Shown: piece by piece, positions 1 through 56,268 of the stretch
Numbering within the stretch: the stretch's first letter is position 1
How the letters are laid out: the number at the start of each line of letters is the position of its first letter
Assembly (NCBI GenBank): GCA_021613375.1
Contig: CM038721.1
Coordinates: 3,002,486 to 3,066,485, forward strand
DNA from: Megaleporinus macrocephalus
Taxonomy: Eukaryota > Chordata > Actinopteri > Characiformes > Anostomidae
Length of the DNA stretch: 64,000 bases
Reading direction: 5' to 3'
Notes under the pieces: model-generated
Told to the model about the DNA's origin: nothing
What the model saw: the letters and a program-made list of their open reading frames with translations, nothing else
The model's database searches: none
Translations under genes and position numbers: made by a program

Positions 1-636
1 TCAAGTGGAGGAGTTTAAGAATCTCAGGGTCTTGTTCACGAGTGAGGGAAGGATAAAGTGGGAGGTTGACAGGCGGATCGGCTCTGCAGTGATGCAGGCT
101 CTGTACCGGTCTGTCCTGGCGAACGAGAGCTGAGCCAAAAAAAGCAAAGCTTTCGGTTTACCGGTCAGTCTACGTTCCTACTCATACCTGCGGTCACGAG
201 CTTTGGGTAGTGACCGATAGAACAAGATCAAAGATACAAGCTGCCGAGATGAGTTTCCTCCACAGGATGTCAGATCTCACCCTCAAAGATAGGGTAAGGA
301 GCTCGATCATATGGGGGGCAGGCTCAGTGTCAAGCCACTACTCCTCCACATTGAGAGGAACCAGCTGAGGTGCTTCGGGAATCTGGTTAGGATGCCTCCT
401 GGACGTCTCTCTGTGGAGATGTTCCGGACATGTCCAACCAGGAGGAGACCCCGGGGTACACGCTGGAGGGATTATCTTTCTCGGCTGACCTGGGAACCCC
501 TCAGCATCTCCCCGGAGGAGCTAAAGGAGGTGGCTGGGGAGAGGGAAGTCTGGGTTTCTTTGTTAAGACTGCTACCTTCACGACCCAGATCCCCAGAAAA
601 GCGGTCCAAATGGATAGATGGATGGATGGATAGCCA
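1..636 (+). mobile_element. 3' end of a non-LTR retrotransposon (RTE/Rex-like), degraded
   Basis: Frames across this stretch read like the C-terminal end of a fish LINE polyprotein: EFKNLRVLFTSEGR near the start, then LLLHIERNQLRCFGNLVRMP and RRRPRGTRWRDYLSRL. In-frame stops (for example around 132) and small indels break it. It ends in a (TGGA)n tail at about 612-632, a usual LINE 3' terminus. The 5' part lies before the window. Family assignment within the LINEs is from memory of the motif and is not certain. Confidence 0.75.
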
Positions 637-746
637 ACATTCAATTTATAAGACTTCTATGTCGGACGCTTACCATATTATAAAACATATGCAGCTTATT
701 AGCATCTACATACCTGCAATCAATCAAGCATTTTAATATTTGCATA

Positions 747-1089
747 CTGAAAGGGAAACTCCACCAAAATTTTTAAAGGTTATACAGAACTAAATTGTTG
801 TTGTAGCAACTGTAACATAATCAAAGGTTTTCAGAGTGGTTTGGTGAGAAATGCTTCATTGTAGAGGAACTTACCCTCAGAACTGTTCACAGTGGGGGTG
901 AATGAACCAGGCGTCCACTTCTAAAAGCCCCCGTGCGGAAAGTTATTACATGCCTGGCGTCTGAGACATAGTTTTATAACAGTTTTGGCTTTAAATGCAT
1001 CAGTTCCTGGTAGACGGACATGTGCACGGTATTATAAGCAAAATAATCCCCAAAAAAATTACTTCAGTTGGTGGAATTCCCCTTTAAGG
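747..1089. mobile_element. MITE with ~20-bp terminal inverted repeats
   Basis: The left end (gaaagggaaactccaccaa, from ~749) and right end (ttggtggaattcccctttaa, to ~1089) are inverted copies with a few mismatches. There is no coding capacity. The inner part (around 873-970, with the string gaactgttcacagtgg) recurs at 1478-1590 and 2098-2205. Confidence 0.65.
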
Positions 1090-1395
1090 CTATGTATGGC
1101 ATCCTGCAGGAAATGACCCTCATTTAACCCACAGATAACCGATAACAAGACTGTCCTATTTAGAGGTGTAGTCTATGCACATACACTGTACAACTACTTT
1201 GTGATTCAGTATACGGACGTCTAATGTGGAGTTATATAATATATAACAAATATAATCCAAGATAAACCAGACATTTTTAATTTCAACTGAAGCAAATCTT
1301 TATTTAACTAATCAGAAGTTTTTTAATGTCATACCTGTAACTGATGCCGCAACGTGGAAAGTTGTCGCTGCGTAAGGGAACTTTTGTTTTCTTTT

Positions 1396-1751
1396 ATTTT
1401 ACATGATGGTGGTGAATGAAGTGGTTTGATGTAAAATGCTTTGTTCTAGAGAAACTGAACGAGAAACTGAACTGTTCACAGTCAGAACTGTTCACAGTGG
1501 TGTTGCATGGAACCAGACATCCAACTCTAAAAGCTCCCCCTATAAAAAAGTTATTATATGTCTGATGTCTGAAAATGCATTTAATCTACTCCTGGTGGGG
1601 TGAGGGGTACATTCACAGTCCATTTAGAAAACCTCATCATCAAACACGTGTAGGTTCACTGAGGATTTTGATAGTAAATGCCTATATTTGCACTGTAGGC
1701 ATGGTGACCCCTGGTTCCCATCAACAGGGGTAAAGTAAATAATGAGTATAA

Positions 1752-1840
<89 letters not shown>

Positions 1841-2330
1841 TGTAATGTAAGACTGTAGGATGCCATATACAGCTTATAGCTGTTTCTGTATACTGACTTC
1901 TAATGATTGTGGGTTAATTTTTTTTCATAATAATAAATTGATAATTAGTAATATTTATAAAAACAATTAAAAATAAACAAAAACATAATTATTAATAATA
2001 ATTATTATTTTTTAATTACAAAAATTTTCAACATTCAATTAATTATACTTTTATGTCTGATGCTCACCATATTCGAAAACATAGCCAGCTCATTAATAAG
2101 TCAGAACTGTTCACAGTGGAACCAGACGTCCACCTCTAAAAGCTCCCCTCACAGGTATTATATGCATTGTTTATGAAAAAAACCTGATGTCTGAGAAGCT
2201 GCTTATGTCCTTGTGCTACATTTGTGGCTTAAGTTAAGTTTTGGCTTAAAATGTCATTTAATGCATTGACTTAAATGTATTCCTGCTGGAGGGATGCATG
2301 CAGGGCGTTGTAACCAAAACTGAAAATGTA
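1396..2330. repeat. two degenerate relatives of the 747-1089 repeat around a (TA)n tract
   Basis: At 1478-1590 and 2098-2205 the block gaactgttcacagtgg, accagac-tcca and ctctaaaagctcccc recurs. Between them lie ordinary AT-rich sequence and a (TA)n run at about 1756-1838. No gene is seen. Confidence 0.5.
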
Positions 2331-2826
2331 TTTGTTCATAATCATCATCATTTACTGCATGTAAATATGACTTTGGTGGTAAAATCTTTCAATTATTCAA
2401 AATTAAATGCTCAAGATTAAAAGGTCGCCAAATAATCGGAAGCATAGAAGCTGCAACGCATCAGTGACTCGCATTAAGAGAATGCAACACTCATAAGACA
2501 GTCAGGTGACTGAAGTCACTCAACTTGTCAAACTGGCACTGGGATGTTTTTTTTGTTTTTTTTTCTTTTCCCACACTATAAACGAGACAAGACTATTGGA
2601 CACGTCTTAGTCACTGTTAGCCTTGTCTTCAGGTGGAGAATGGAACACAGATGCATTCATAAAAACAGGCTACAGGGACGTCCCCAGGGTGCAGACTGAC
2701 CATATACACTGACCGATAGTTTACACGGTGCATACATTTATATACATAGGCTTCCTTAATTAATGTTTGTGGAAGATAAAAATGAGACATCTAAAAAAGC
2801 TCACTGGTTCTAGAAGTTGCTAACAG

Positions 2827-3573
2827 CCCTTACAAAAAAGAAGTTTATTCAAGTGTACCATTAGTTTACTTCTTTTAAACTAAAAGGAAGTGAGTATGCT
2901 TTTAGTTTACTTTTTATGTACTTCTCAGTGATATACTAAACACAGTTATACTTAAGTATGCTTGGGTTATACTAATAAGTATAGAACAGTCTAAGTATAT
3001 TTGGCCTTTACTAGTACTTAATCTTATTATTGAGATAGTAGAAGTAAGTATTCTTGCTCTGCACAAAAACACATCCAGTACAATATGGATTTAAATTTTG
3101 ATTTATAAAGATTTATAAAGATACAAATATGTTTCTTAATCTGAGTGTGTCTTGTTTATTTCATGTGTGTGCACTGGTGAGTAAGTAAACATTTTAAGTA
3201 GAAAAAAAACCCTTAAACCTAGTCATACTTTAAAGTGCAACAATAATAAATTATAATAAATTATAAGTATCATGTTAAATTCACTTAAAGAAAACGTACA
3301 AGCTAGTAAACTAACAGTAAACCCTTAAGATTACTTTTAGTGTAGTTGCAGTACAAGAGATGTAAACTAGTTGTATACTTGGTTTACTACTCTTACACTT
3401 AAAGTGTACTTAAAAGTATACTTTTAAAAACTAGAAAGTGGACCAATTAAGTCCCAAGAAGTATAAAAATAGTACATACACAAGTGTACTACTAGTACAA
3501 TGACATTAGTATAGTAACTGCATAAAGTATACTTAATAAAATTAACTTTAAGTATACTTATTTTCTGTAAGGG
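2827..3573. mobile_element. ~747-bp non-autonomous DNA transposon, CCCTTACA ends
   Basis: It begins cccttacaaaaaagaag and ends with the inverse (cttattttctgtaaggg). The interior is dominated by short variants of aagtatactt / aagtgtac in both directions, so it can fold on itself extensively. No ORF. No clear target-site duplication was seen. Confidence 0.6.
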
Positions 3574-3987
3574 AGGCCAAGCTCACACAGTAGCCTTCAC
3601 CACTAGCTACTGTTGCATGACTACAGTACAGCCAAAACAGAAAGGAAACAGTACGTCGCCCCGAGCGCTTTGACTGCACTCCACATTTCAGGAGACAGTA
3701 ACTGAGAGAGACAAGTAAAAGTTTCGCTGGTATTTTTCATGTGTGCTATGATTTATTTTCAGAAATAAAGATTTAAATGGGAACCAAAACTAAATATTGG
3801 GTCCAGGAATGCATGGCGGGACAATATGATACACAGGAAACAGCTACAGTTGATTAGGTGATAATAACACCACATAGCATGACATGACAATTTCGGTTGT
3901 TAGCTGTTTTTATCTGCTGCCCAGATAAGGTGAAGACAGCATTAGCTAGCTAGCTCCTTCCTAATCAGCCCTTGTCTGACCAACAAG

Positions 3988-5380
3988 CCACATACACACA
4001 CACTTTAACTCATTTACATATACACAGCGGACTATATACACACACACTTAAACACTACACATTGCTCCCAGCAGACCACATACACACAGCGGACTATATA
4101 CACACACACACTTAAACACTACACACTGCTCCCAGCAGACCACATATACACAGCGGACTATAAACACACACACACACTTAAACACTACACACTGCTCCCA
4201 GCAGACCACCTATACACACACTTTAACTCTACACACTGCTCCCAGCAGACCACATATACACAGCGGACAATATACACACACACTTAAACACTACACATTG
4301 CTCCCAGCAGACCACATATACACAGCGGACTATATACACACACACTGAAAACACTACACACTGCTCCCAGCAGACCACATACACACAGCGGACTATATAC
4401 ACACACACTTAAACACTACACACTGCTCCCAGCAGACCACCTATACACACACTTTAACTCTACACACTGCTCCCAGCAGACCACATATACACAGCGGACT
4501 ATATACACACACACTGAAAACACTACACACTGCTCCCAGCAGACCACCTATACACACACTTTAACTCTACACATTGCTCCCAGCAGACCACATATACACA
4601 GCGGACTATATACACACACACTGAAAACACTACACACTGCTCCCAGCAGACCACATACACACAGCAGACTATATACACACACACTTAAACACTACACACT
4701 GCTCCCAGCAGACCACATATACACAGCGGACTATAAACACACACACACACACACACTTAAACACTACACACTGCTCCCAGCAGACCACCTATACACACAC
4801 TTTAACTCTACACACTGCTCCCAGCAGACCACATATACACAGCGGACTATATACACACACACTGAAAACACTACACACTGCTCCCAGCAGACCACATACA
4901 CACAGCGGACTATATACACACACACTTAAACACTACACATTGCTCCCAGCAGACCACATACACACAGCGGACTATATACACACACACTGAAAACACTACA
5001 CACTGCTCCCAGCAGACCACATATACACAGCGGACTATATACACAAACACTTAAACACTACACACTGCTCCCAGCAGACCACATACACACAGCGGACTAT
5101 ATACACACACACTTAAACACTACACACTGCTCCCAGCAGACCACATATACACAGCGGACTATATACACACACACTTAAACACTACACACTGCTCCCAGCA
5201 GACCACATACACACAGGAGACTATATACACACACACTTAAACACTACACACTGCTCCCAGCAGACCACATATACACAGCGGACTATATACACACACACTT
5301 AAACACTACACATTGCTCCCAGCAGACCACCTATACACAGCGGACTATATACACACACACACTTAAACACTACACACTTA
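3988..5380. repeat. ~62-bp minisatellite, ~22 copies
   Basis: Each unit combines an (AC)n run, cttaaacactacacac, tgctcccagcagaccac and atacacagcggactata. Units vary by internal CA number and by loss of the agcggacta part (e.g. near 4210, 4440, 4540). No coding potential. Confidence 0.9.
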
Positions 5381-5840
5381 CAGACAATAGAATTTTTTCA
5401 GTGTAACAATGTGCAATATTTTATTCCCTGTGCCATTAAGAAGCAACGTGTAATTATTTGTAAATACAATCTTAAGAGTTCTTGACTTTTTATTATTTAT
5501 ATTGTATATACTGTACTGTTTATTTATCTATTTTTGTACTGAGTGCCTTGCTCTCCCTTTGCTGCTGTAACACAGTGAATTTCCCCCACTGTGGGACTAA
5601 CAAAGGCTCATCTTATTTTATCTTATTGGACCCTCTAAATGACTGTCACAATTCTGGGGTGTCCCTGAAAAATCAACTTTAAACTTTCTGTCATGGTAAA
5701 ACAGAATTTAAAGAAAGACGAGCAAGATCTCAGCTAACGTGTGAAAGAGCACATTACTAAACTAAACCACTGCAGCGAATGAGTTAGCATCCAGCCAATG
5801 CTGGAGACGCCAGCCAGCATGAGTCCCACCCCTGCGTAGA

Positions 5841-6299
5841 TACACTATAGGGTCAAAAGTATGTGGAAACAAGTCAGGTGTTTCAGACATGCCCCTTCGT
5901 AACAGGTGCATAACATCAAGCAGATAACCATGCAGTGTCCATTAAACATGAGACTGTCAAAGGATGCCACTAGTTAGTTTGTGAAATTGACTAGTGCTGC
6001 CCTGGTCAAGTGTCAGTGCTATTATTGTAAAAGGAAGGTGTGCAGGAGTAGCAACAGCTGAGCCATGAAACGTATACAGGAATACACAGCAACAACAGTA
6101 CTGTTTGGTGGAGGGGGGATAATGATCTGGGTTTGTTTTTTAGGGTTTGGGGCCCTTAGTTCCAGTGAACGGTGATGTTTATGCTACAGCACAAAAGAAT
6201 TTTAGAATGGGTTTTAGAATGGGATTTCTATCAAAACCTCTATCATACCATACAGGTGCGAGGACCAGGTCTCCATATACTTTTGTCCATATAGTGTGA
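5841..6299. mobile_element. Tc1-type MITE (CACTATA...AAAAGTATGTGG ends)
   Basis: Left end tacactatagggtcaaaag and right end cttttgtccatatagtg are inverted repeats of ~28 bp. The same end type recurs at 28000-28661. The interior has no usable ORF. Confidence 0.7.
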
Positions 6300-7134
6300 G
6301 GCACTGATTCTAAACTAACATAAAGAAGCTACGTAGAAAAAAAACTTTAAACACTTGTTCGCCATTACCACCAGAGTGAAGTGCCCACAGCACCGCCTCC
6401 TGTACACTTAATTTATTAGTTTAGCCGCAGAACCACGGCAGCAGGAAGACCAGCGTGAAGGGAAGCGCTAGACTCTAAAACCCAAATCAAACTTGTACTG
6501 CATTTCCTCAGCGTGGACTTTGAAGAAGGAGGGTGAGAGCATGAGGTATGTTACTACCTGTGATCATTTGAAATGACTCACTCGTATCGAAACCCTTGCA
6601 CCAGAAAACAAACAGCAGTACAGGAGCAGAAAGCCGTGAGCTTACAGTCACTAATGATTTAAGCTCAATGTCAATATGCAAACGGCTCACAGGATTCAGC
6701 TGCAACGGCCGAATGTTTATTGATCGAGCGGAGCGAGTTCCGAGGCCTGCTGATGAACTCTTACTGTAAAGCCCCTGTGGCCGTGTGCGTCAGCGGGTGC
6801 TGAGTGACATGAAGGTGTGTTTGCTGTTCCTCAGAATTCACTCCCTGCATGTCTGCATTCTGTTTAGGACATACTGTAGCACGCCAATGCAAGATTAGAT
6901 CCTTCTGTTCATATGTTTTTTTAGTTTAGAACGATATCTGTGTCCTTAAAATAGAAGCAAAATTTGTGACTGACATTGATATATAGTCGGTTAAACAAAT
7001 CACTTTGTAAAAATTTTTAATTTTTAAATATATATTTAAAAATGTGGACATGCTTAACTCACTATGATATTTTAACTATGATTTTTTTGAAAAATATTAA
7101 GATATTTTTTATGATGATTGTGCAAAAGTTGCAC

Positions 7135-7185
<51 letters not shown>

Positions 7186-8785
7186 GCTGATGCTAGAGTG
7201 AAAAATGCTAATAATAAATAAATATATTTTAAATAATTATATTTGTATTTTGACCACTGATATGGTATCCTGGTGGTTGCTAAGATGTTGCTAAACCATT
7301 GCAATGCTATCCCAGGTATTACTATTACTAGAATTAGAAATATCTTTTTATTCTACATCCTGTTCTATTTCAGTCCAACTTAATAAGCAACAGTGATTAA
7401 CTCCTGGTTACTACAGACATACTTGGCTGATCAATATTGATATGTATTATCTTTTACAGACACTTTCACTCTATACTCTTATTTATATCTTATTATTCAG
7501 TTATGTAGTCTGCCCATATGTAATGGTATATTTATTTATTTATTTATTTATTTATTGACATTGCATTGTTTTATTATTTGTACTTCTTCTGCGACTGCAT
7601 TCACTGTGATTTATATAGTATATTACAGTCTACTGTTATTACTCAGAAACAGAGAGACGAGGCGTGATCGGAATGTGAAGATTAAGAAGATAAGAACGCA
7701 GATTTAGTCACATGAAAGTGTCAGTCAAATCGCAGCTTCCCTTGCATTCCTACCTCCATCGTTTAATATAGTTCACACAGAAAATCACATGACATTCCAC
7801 CAGCGCTTCGGTCTGAATTCCTAAAACAAAGACTGATTGATCACAAGCGTCCAGACAGGAATGAAACCAGGGATTCAGGTTCTTTAAGGTCACCTGATGT
7901 GTTTAAGTTTGCACCTTGCTTGTATAATCTCCAGAGAAAAGCACTGACCAATAGAAATGGACGCTCTGGAGCCACCACACAATGAGCCTAAGATCTTCAT
8001 ACCCAAGCACTGAAATGCATTCTCTTGACGGACTGTCTAGATGGACTAGATGGAGCTGACTGTCTGACCTCGTCTGAGAGTAGTGCTTCTGAGAATGCTG
8101 AATGCAATCAAATCCTCTCAGCAATCTTCCAACATTTGGAGTTAAGTTTTCCCAGAAGAGCAGAGGACGTCACTGTACTAAAGCTTAATTTCAGAAGAAA
8201 CGCTGGAGGACCAGACTGTGATCTGTGACCTGCAGGACTGGTACTAACCCTGAGAGCCAGTGGAAATGGCCAAGGTTAAGGTTTGAGGAGTCTGTCAGCG
8301 TTGAAGGAGAAAGTCTCACTTGCTATCATCATTCAATGCAGGCCGCCCTCTAGTGGCCATTAACTGCACAAGCCTCAGTTCACTACAGGTCAGACGGTGG
8401 CCTTGCTACGGTGGCGCGAGGCCTCTGCATGAGCCGAGCCACATACCAAGGACTCCTGACATTCACAGACCTACTCAACGAGACCGGCGGGGTGAGCGCA
8501 GACACGAGAAGTGTATTGCAATGCAAACGCAGGCAATGCTTGCGCATTATCCTACGTCATCCCCTCATTCCACTTCAGGACCACTAGTCAAGCCGCAGGC
8601 GAGAGTTTAGGGCAAAAGTTCACAGTAAGTGATCACATACTGAAGACACCGCAGACAGGGTTCTAGATATAATCAGTATACAATATCTCGATATGTTGAA
8701 CTGTAATTAGGATCTGAATTTTATGCATGGATCAGCTCAGTGTCACTGCAGGACTGAGAATAATACACCAACCAAAACTATCCGG
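6300..8785. other. no gene seen; simple repeats
   Basis: Mostly single-copy-looking sequence. It contains a (TA)n tract at ~7139-7181, a (ATTT)n tract near 7528-7556, and a tgctaagatgttgctaa-type dispersed motif at ~7270 that resembles 50885-50960. The short open frames here have no recognisable motifs. Confidence 0.5.
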
Positions 8786-9236
8786 ACAGCGTCCTGTGGG
8801 CAGCGTCCTGTGGGCAGCATCCTATGGGCAGCATCCTATGGGCAGCGTCCTGTGGCCAGCATCCTATGGGCAGCATCCTGTGGGCAGCATCCTGTGGGCA
8901 GCGTCCTGTGGGCAGCGTCCTGTGGGCAGCGTCCTGTGGGCAGCGTCCTATGGGCAGCGTCGTATGGGCAGCGTCCTATGGGCAGCGTCCTGTGGCCAGC
9001 ATCCCATGGGTAGCGTCCCGTGGGTAGCGTCCTGTGGGTAGCGTCCTGTGGGTAGCGTCCTGTGGCCAGCGTCCTATGGGCAGCGTCCTGTGGCCAGCGT
9101 CCTATGGGCAGCGTCCTATGGGCAGCGTCCTGTGGGCAGCGTCCTATAGGCAGCGTCCTATGGGCAGCGTCCTGTGGCCAGTGTCCTATGGGCAGCGTCC
9201 TGTGGCCAGTGTCCTATGGGCGGCGTCCTGTGTCCA
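8786..9236. repeat. 14-bp minisatellite, ~32 copies
   Basis: The unit is close to gggcagcgtcctgt, with variants cctatg, ggccag, gcatcc and ggtagcg. Since 14 is not a multiple of 3, all three forward frames stay open and read the same GSVLWAASCGQRPV-like peptide. These are not genes. Confidence 0.93.
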
Positions 9237-10417
9237 CTGATGAAGGACTAAAGGAATGCAAACTGTGCAGCAGCAGATGAGCTACTGTCTCTGACTTTAC
9301 ATCTACAAGGTGGACCAGCAAGTAGTAGGAATGTCTAATAGAGTGGACACATTGTGGACACATAAAACCTGTCTGATCCACTCACACCAGCACAACACAC
9401 ACTAACACACTACAAGCGCCCAAATAGCTGCTTTGTGGTGGTCCCTGTAGGGGTCCTGACCATTGAAGAACAGGGTAACAAAGTATACAGAGAATCCTAT
9501 ATGGTCACTGGAGCTCATACTATGGACAGCGAGTGTAGCTACAAGGAGGTGGACCTTATAAGGAGGCCTACTGGTTATGGAGGCTTTGTGAGAGCACACA
9601 CAGAGCATACTAGATGAAGAACTGCACCTGAAGGCCAGACTGGATCCTGAATCATCTGATATTAATGTATGCTTTGTCTTGTTTTGGAGGGAGTACACAC
9701 CTTGATCGCGTTCCAAGCAGCATATCAGGCATGGAGCGGCTGGCTTAGACATGGTATTCAAGCCTGCACTGAAACAAGGGGCTTTATTAGTCGTCGTACA
9801 AGCCCAGCACTCAAAACTTGAGGTCTTGCGAAGCAGGCCTGCATGTCATTTGTCTTAACTTGTCTTCCTCGCGTCACGCGCTGCACTGTACAGCGATTCA
9901 TATCTGATGAAAACAACAGCCTGCCAGATAGCCCACTAGGCTACTAGATAAGAAGCACTTAAAGCCTTTAAGCGGCCTGTAAACAAGCAAAGGCTCCACC
10001 ACAGTCACTTCATTTAGCTTTATTAACAGAGTAACAGTGTCATAACACACCACCATCATAAGTTAAGAATCCATATGGGTCCGAGGCTTCAATTTAAATA
10101 CATTAAACAAGTTAAAAGCTTCTATTTTGAAATGTTTGGGCAGCAAAATATATAGAACAAGCACCCCATAATCAAAGCTCTGCTCATATAGACATTTACT
10201 ACTGAAGGCACAGTGAAATGCTGTACTGTGGAAAAGCACTGATGTCTATGGAGAGGAGTTCAGTGCACATGACATTACTTTCCCATAACGCTGTGCAGAA
10301 TACGTTTGAATAACAAACCCTATATACAGATTTACATACTTTTTTTGTTTATTGAATATAATCTTCCTTGATAGTAATAAAGGCATGGCCATATTGCTCT
10401 AGAGATTAACAATATAC
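9237..10417. other. no gene seen
   Basis: Mixed-composition flank with scattered short open frames on both strands (e.g. 9402-9761 minus) that lack domains or neighbours suggesting exons. Nothing supportable was recognised. Confidence 0.4.
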
Positions 10418-10857
10418 AGTACGGTGCAAATGTTTGAGGCACTTGGGGACATTATTATATATAAAAAAACTATTTATTTTCCAAACAGGACGTTCTTATT
10501 TACTCAGTAAACACTTTATTATTAAAATATTAATCAGTATTAATAGAGTAAGTAGTGCTTTTACATAAGTGTGTTTATTTAACCCTTTCCAAGCTTCTCC
10601 TAAATAACCCAGTATTATTTACAGTTCTCATCTAATACCTGCTTTGACTGCTCAGTACTTCATTAAGCTAAATCAAGATTTGCTGCTGAAGGAACTGAAC
10701 ACATTCATACAATGTCTGAGGCGTCCAGGAGAAATCTGGAACCTAACTTTGTTCTTCAAACTGGATCAAGATCTGATCTACTTCTCTCACAATAACATAT
10801 TCATGATACTTTGTATTGTATGTATGATTATTTATATCTGTTCTAATCAGATCTGCT
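10418..10857 (+). repeat. dispersed repeat family X, copy 1
   Basis: Starts acagtacggtgcaaatgttt and carries the block ctgctcagtacttcattaag...ctgaacacattcatacaa...ctggatcaagatctgatcta. Three other copies lie at ~27047-27440 (+), ~54602-55050 (-) and ~59206-59541 (-). No inverted ends were found. Confidence 0.8.
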
Positions 10858-11261
10858 CTTCTTACTGGTGACACTTATTGCTAATTGGCTTTTAAACAAT
10901 ATTAGTATATCTGCATGTAAACTGGGTGGTCCTTATCTTTACGCTTCTTTCCTGACCAATCACATCGCTTGCCATCGACAGAGAAACCAGTGAGTGTCTG
11001 TTCGTATGAAGTCTCGCTTCTCTGAGGGAATCTCTGACCTGTCGCCCCTCAACATGGCCTCAAAAAGCTTCTACTACTGCAAGAAAAGGAAACTGGACTG
11101 ACATGAAAAACGACCAATCACAAGCCTGATGTCTGGCATGGCGTACGAAAGGAGGCAATCTTGAAAACAAAGTCACGACCACGGCAGGGGAATTTAGGAT
11201 GGGGGAAGGAAACAGGGTTGGATCTAATAAATCTAATAAAATCATCCGTGTTTAATATTAA

Positions 11262-11400
11262 TCAAGTTTTTAGTCAAGTTTCTTTGTATAGCGCTTTTTA
11301 AAACATGAAGTCACAGCACGTACCCCGCAGTGAGCAGCCAGAGGCAACGGTGGAAAGGTAAACCTCCCTCAAGACTAGAGGGAGGAACCGAGAATTCAAA
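11262..11400 (-). repeat. fragment of a SINE-like / LINE-tail repeat
   Basis: The stretch tcaagtttctttgtatagcg with the gaggcaacggtgg and gagggaggaaccgag blocks is the reverse of the element at 25925-26141. Confidence 0.6.
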
Positions 11401-11839
11401 GTAGAAAACTGTACAAGTAGAGGCAGTCTCTGAATGAGGCAGTCTCTGACTCAGTCTTTGTGGAAAGTGGGACTGAGCTGAAACAGTCCCACCTTTTCTT
11501 AAAGCTGGTACAACTGGCTTAGTCTTGGCTCATGTAAGCAGTGACCCTGTGACTGAAAACTCTGTCTTTAGATGTGAGAGAACTTCAGACATTTAAAAGT
11601 AAAAAGTCTTTTTTCTTGTTTTGACATTCTGATAAAATCAACTGTGTTATTGAAATGAAATAAATATTGAAATGATTCTAATTTGTTTACCACTTCTTTG
11701 CATTGTGCTGTTTTTGATTAAAGGTAAAATAATATTTAAAAAGCTTGATGTATTGTTTCAACTGACCATTTTTTCATCATTCTAAGACAAACATAAAAAA
11801 ATTAAAATAAACCATTTTATTAAAACAAAAAATTCTAAA

Positions 11840-12220
11840 AATTGTTTAATCTGTCATTGTTTTTTTAATGTGTTCTTAATTTTTACAGAAATACTTAGTG
11901 AATTTTAACCATGAGGAACAAAACCTGAGATTAGATGATGCCTTAAATGACTATTAAACTTTATTTATTAAACTTATTATTAAATGTTAAAATAATATTT
12001 TAAAAATGTGTGTTGTTTTCACTGTGCATTAAAAAAAAGAATTAAAAACTTGAATCATTTCATCAAATTGCTGCGCTGAAAACCAAAATACATTTTTCTG
12101 GGTAGTTAATGCCAACAATGACAGATGCACTGGCCACAGGCAACTGAACCTTGTGATCAAAATGAAGAGTCTGTGGCCAGAATAATGGAAACAGGTTATC
12201 AGGTTTTGGTTCTAAATATA
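11840..12220. repeat. diverged copy of fes last-intron sequence (copy A)
   Basis: Closely similar to 13950-14276: both share tttttacagaaa, gtgaattttaaccatgagga, ttattaaatgttaaaataat, and the block gccacaggcaactgaacctt through gtctgtggccagaataatgg. Copy A lies downstream of the fes stop. It is either a partial local duplication or two copies of an unnamed repeat. Confidence 0.7.
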
Positions 12221-13123
12221 TTGGTAAAATATATTGGTAAAATATATTGGTAAATGTTGTACTTATTTATTATACCAAGGCAATCAATGTATAAAAAAAG
12301 CTATAAATGCTCAAAATTATGCATTTGGAATAACAAAAAAAACTTTTAAAAGCCTGGCGTACTGTATACTGTTTCTATTAAGTCTTTGGTTTTTTTATAT
12401 TTGGAATTACAGAGAAATAAATGAAAGGTAAAAATTTGGAATTCGACGATGCACTGAATGGCAAAAACTAAATGTTTAGCTATATAAACTATTTTTTTAT
12501 ATAAAAATAATATTAAATAAAGACTTTGGTTTTGTTTTCATTGTGCATTTGTAAATGACCAATCGATTTCGCTGCTGTAGACAAATCTCCAATGTCTGGC
12601 TAGAGCTCAATCTCAATCGTTTTGTATGAGGTGGTCAGGATATCGGTCTTACTCGCATTGACATTCTGATAAAATCAACCGTGTATAATAGTAATCACAG
12701 GTTTTTAGTCCTGGCTCATGCAAATAGTGGCCCTACAAGATTCTTAGTGCTAAAAACTACAAACTAAAAACTAAGTGATGGATTTTAGACTCCAGTCTTT
12801 CAAAAGTAATGGTTAGCCTTATTGTTTAAAGGTAAAAACAGTGTGATGGGGGTTTTGCTTTTCATTTCTGTACAGATTCTGCACATTACTACTGAAAAGT
12901 AGTATTTCATTTAGCTGTTTTCACTGTTATGACTGTAATTTAATAAGTAAAATCTGTTTACAGTACTGCAAGCAATATTGCTTTCATTACACTTCAGAGT
13001 GAACTGTATTCAAGTCCCCATCCCAGAGTTTGGAAAAGCAACGTCATGTGCATTCAATTTCTCATCATTTCGCTGTAGTGACAGCTATTGGCCTGAACTG
13101 CGCTCCATAGATGTCACTGTGCC
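12221..13123. other. fes 3' flank / 3' UTR
   Basis: AT-rich sequence after the stop codon. A short direct repeat (taaaatatattgg, three times) sits at 12222-12254. tctgataaaatcaac and tagtcctggctcatg (12668-12722) recur with changes at 11517-11643. No second gene was seen. Confidence 0.45.
12939..12944 (-). promoter_or_regulatory. candidate fes poly(A) signal (ATTAAA)
   Basis: ATTAAA on the minus strand, ~180 nt past the stop codon. An AATAAA at 12266-12271 (minus) is an alternative that would give a ~860-nt 3' UTR. Neither is proven. The region is AT-rich, so chance matches are expected. Confidence 0.3.

Positions 13124-56268
<43,145 letters not shown>

Noticed and set aside
8723..9280. Five overlapping frames encoding GSVLWAASCGQRP repeats
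   Set aside because: 14-bp tandem repeat open in all three forward frames; not a protein.
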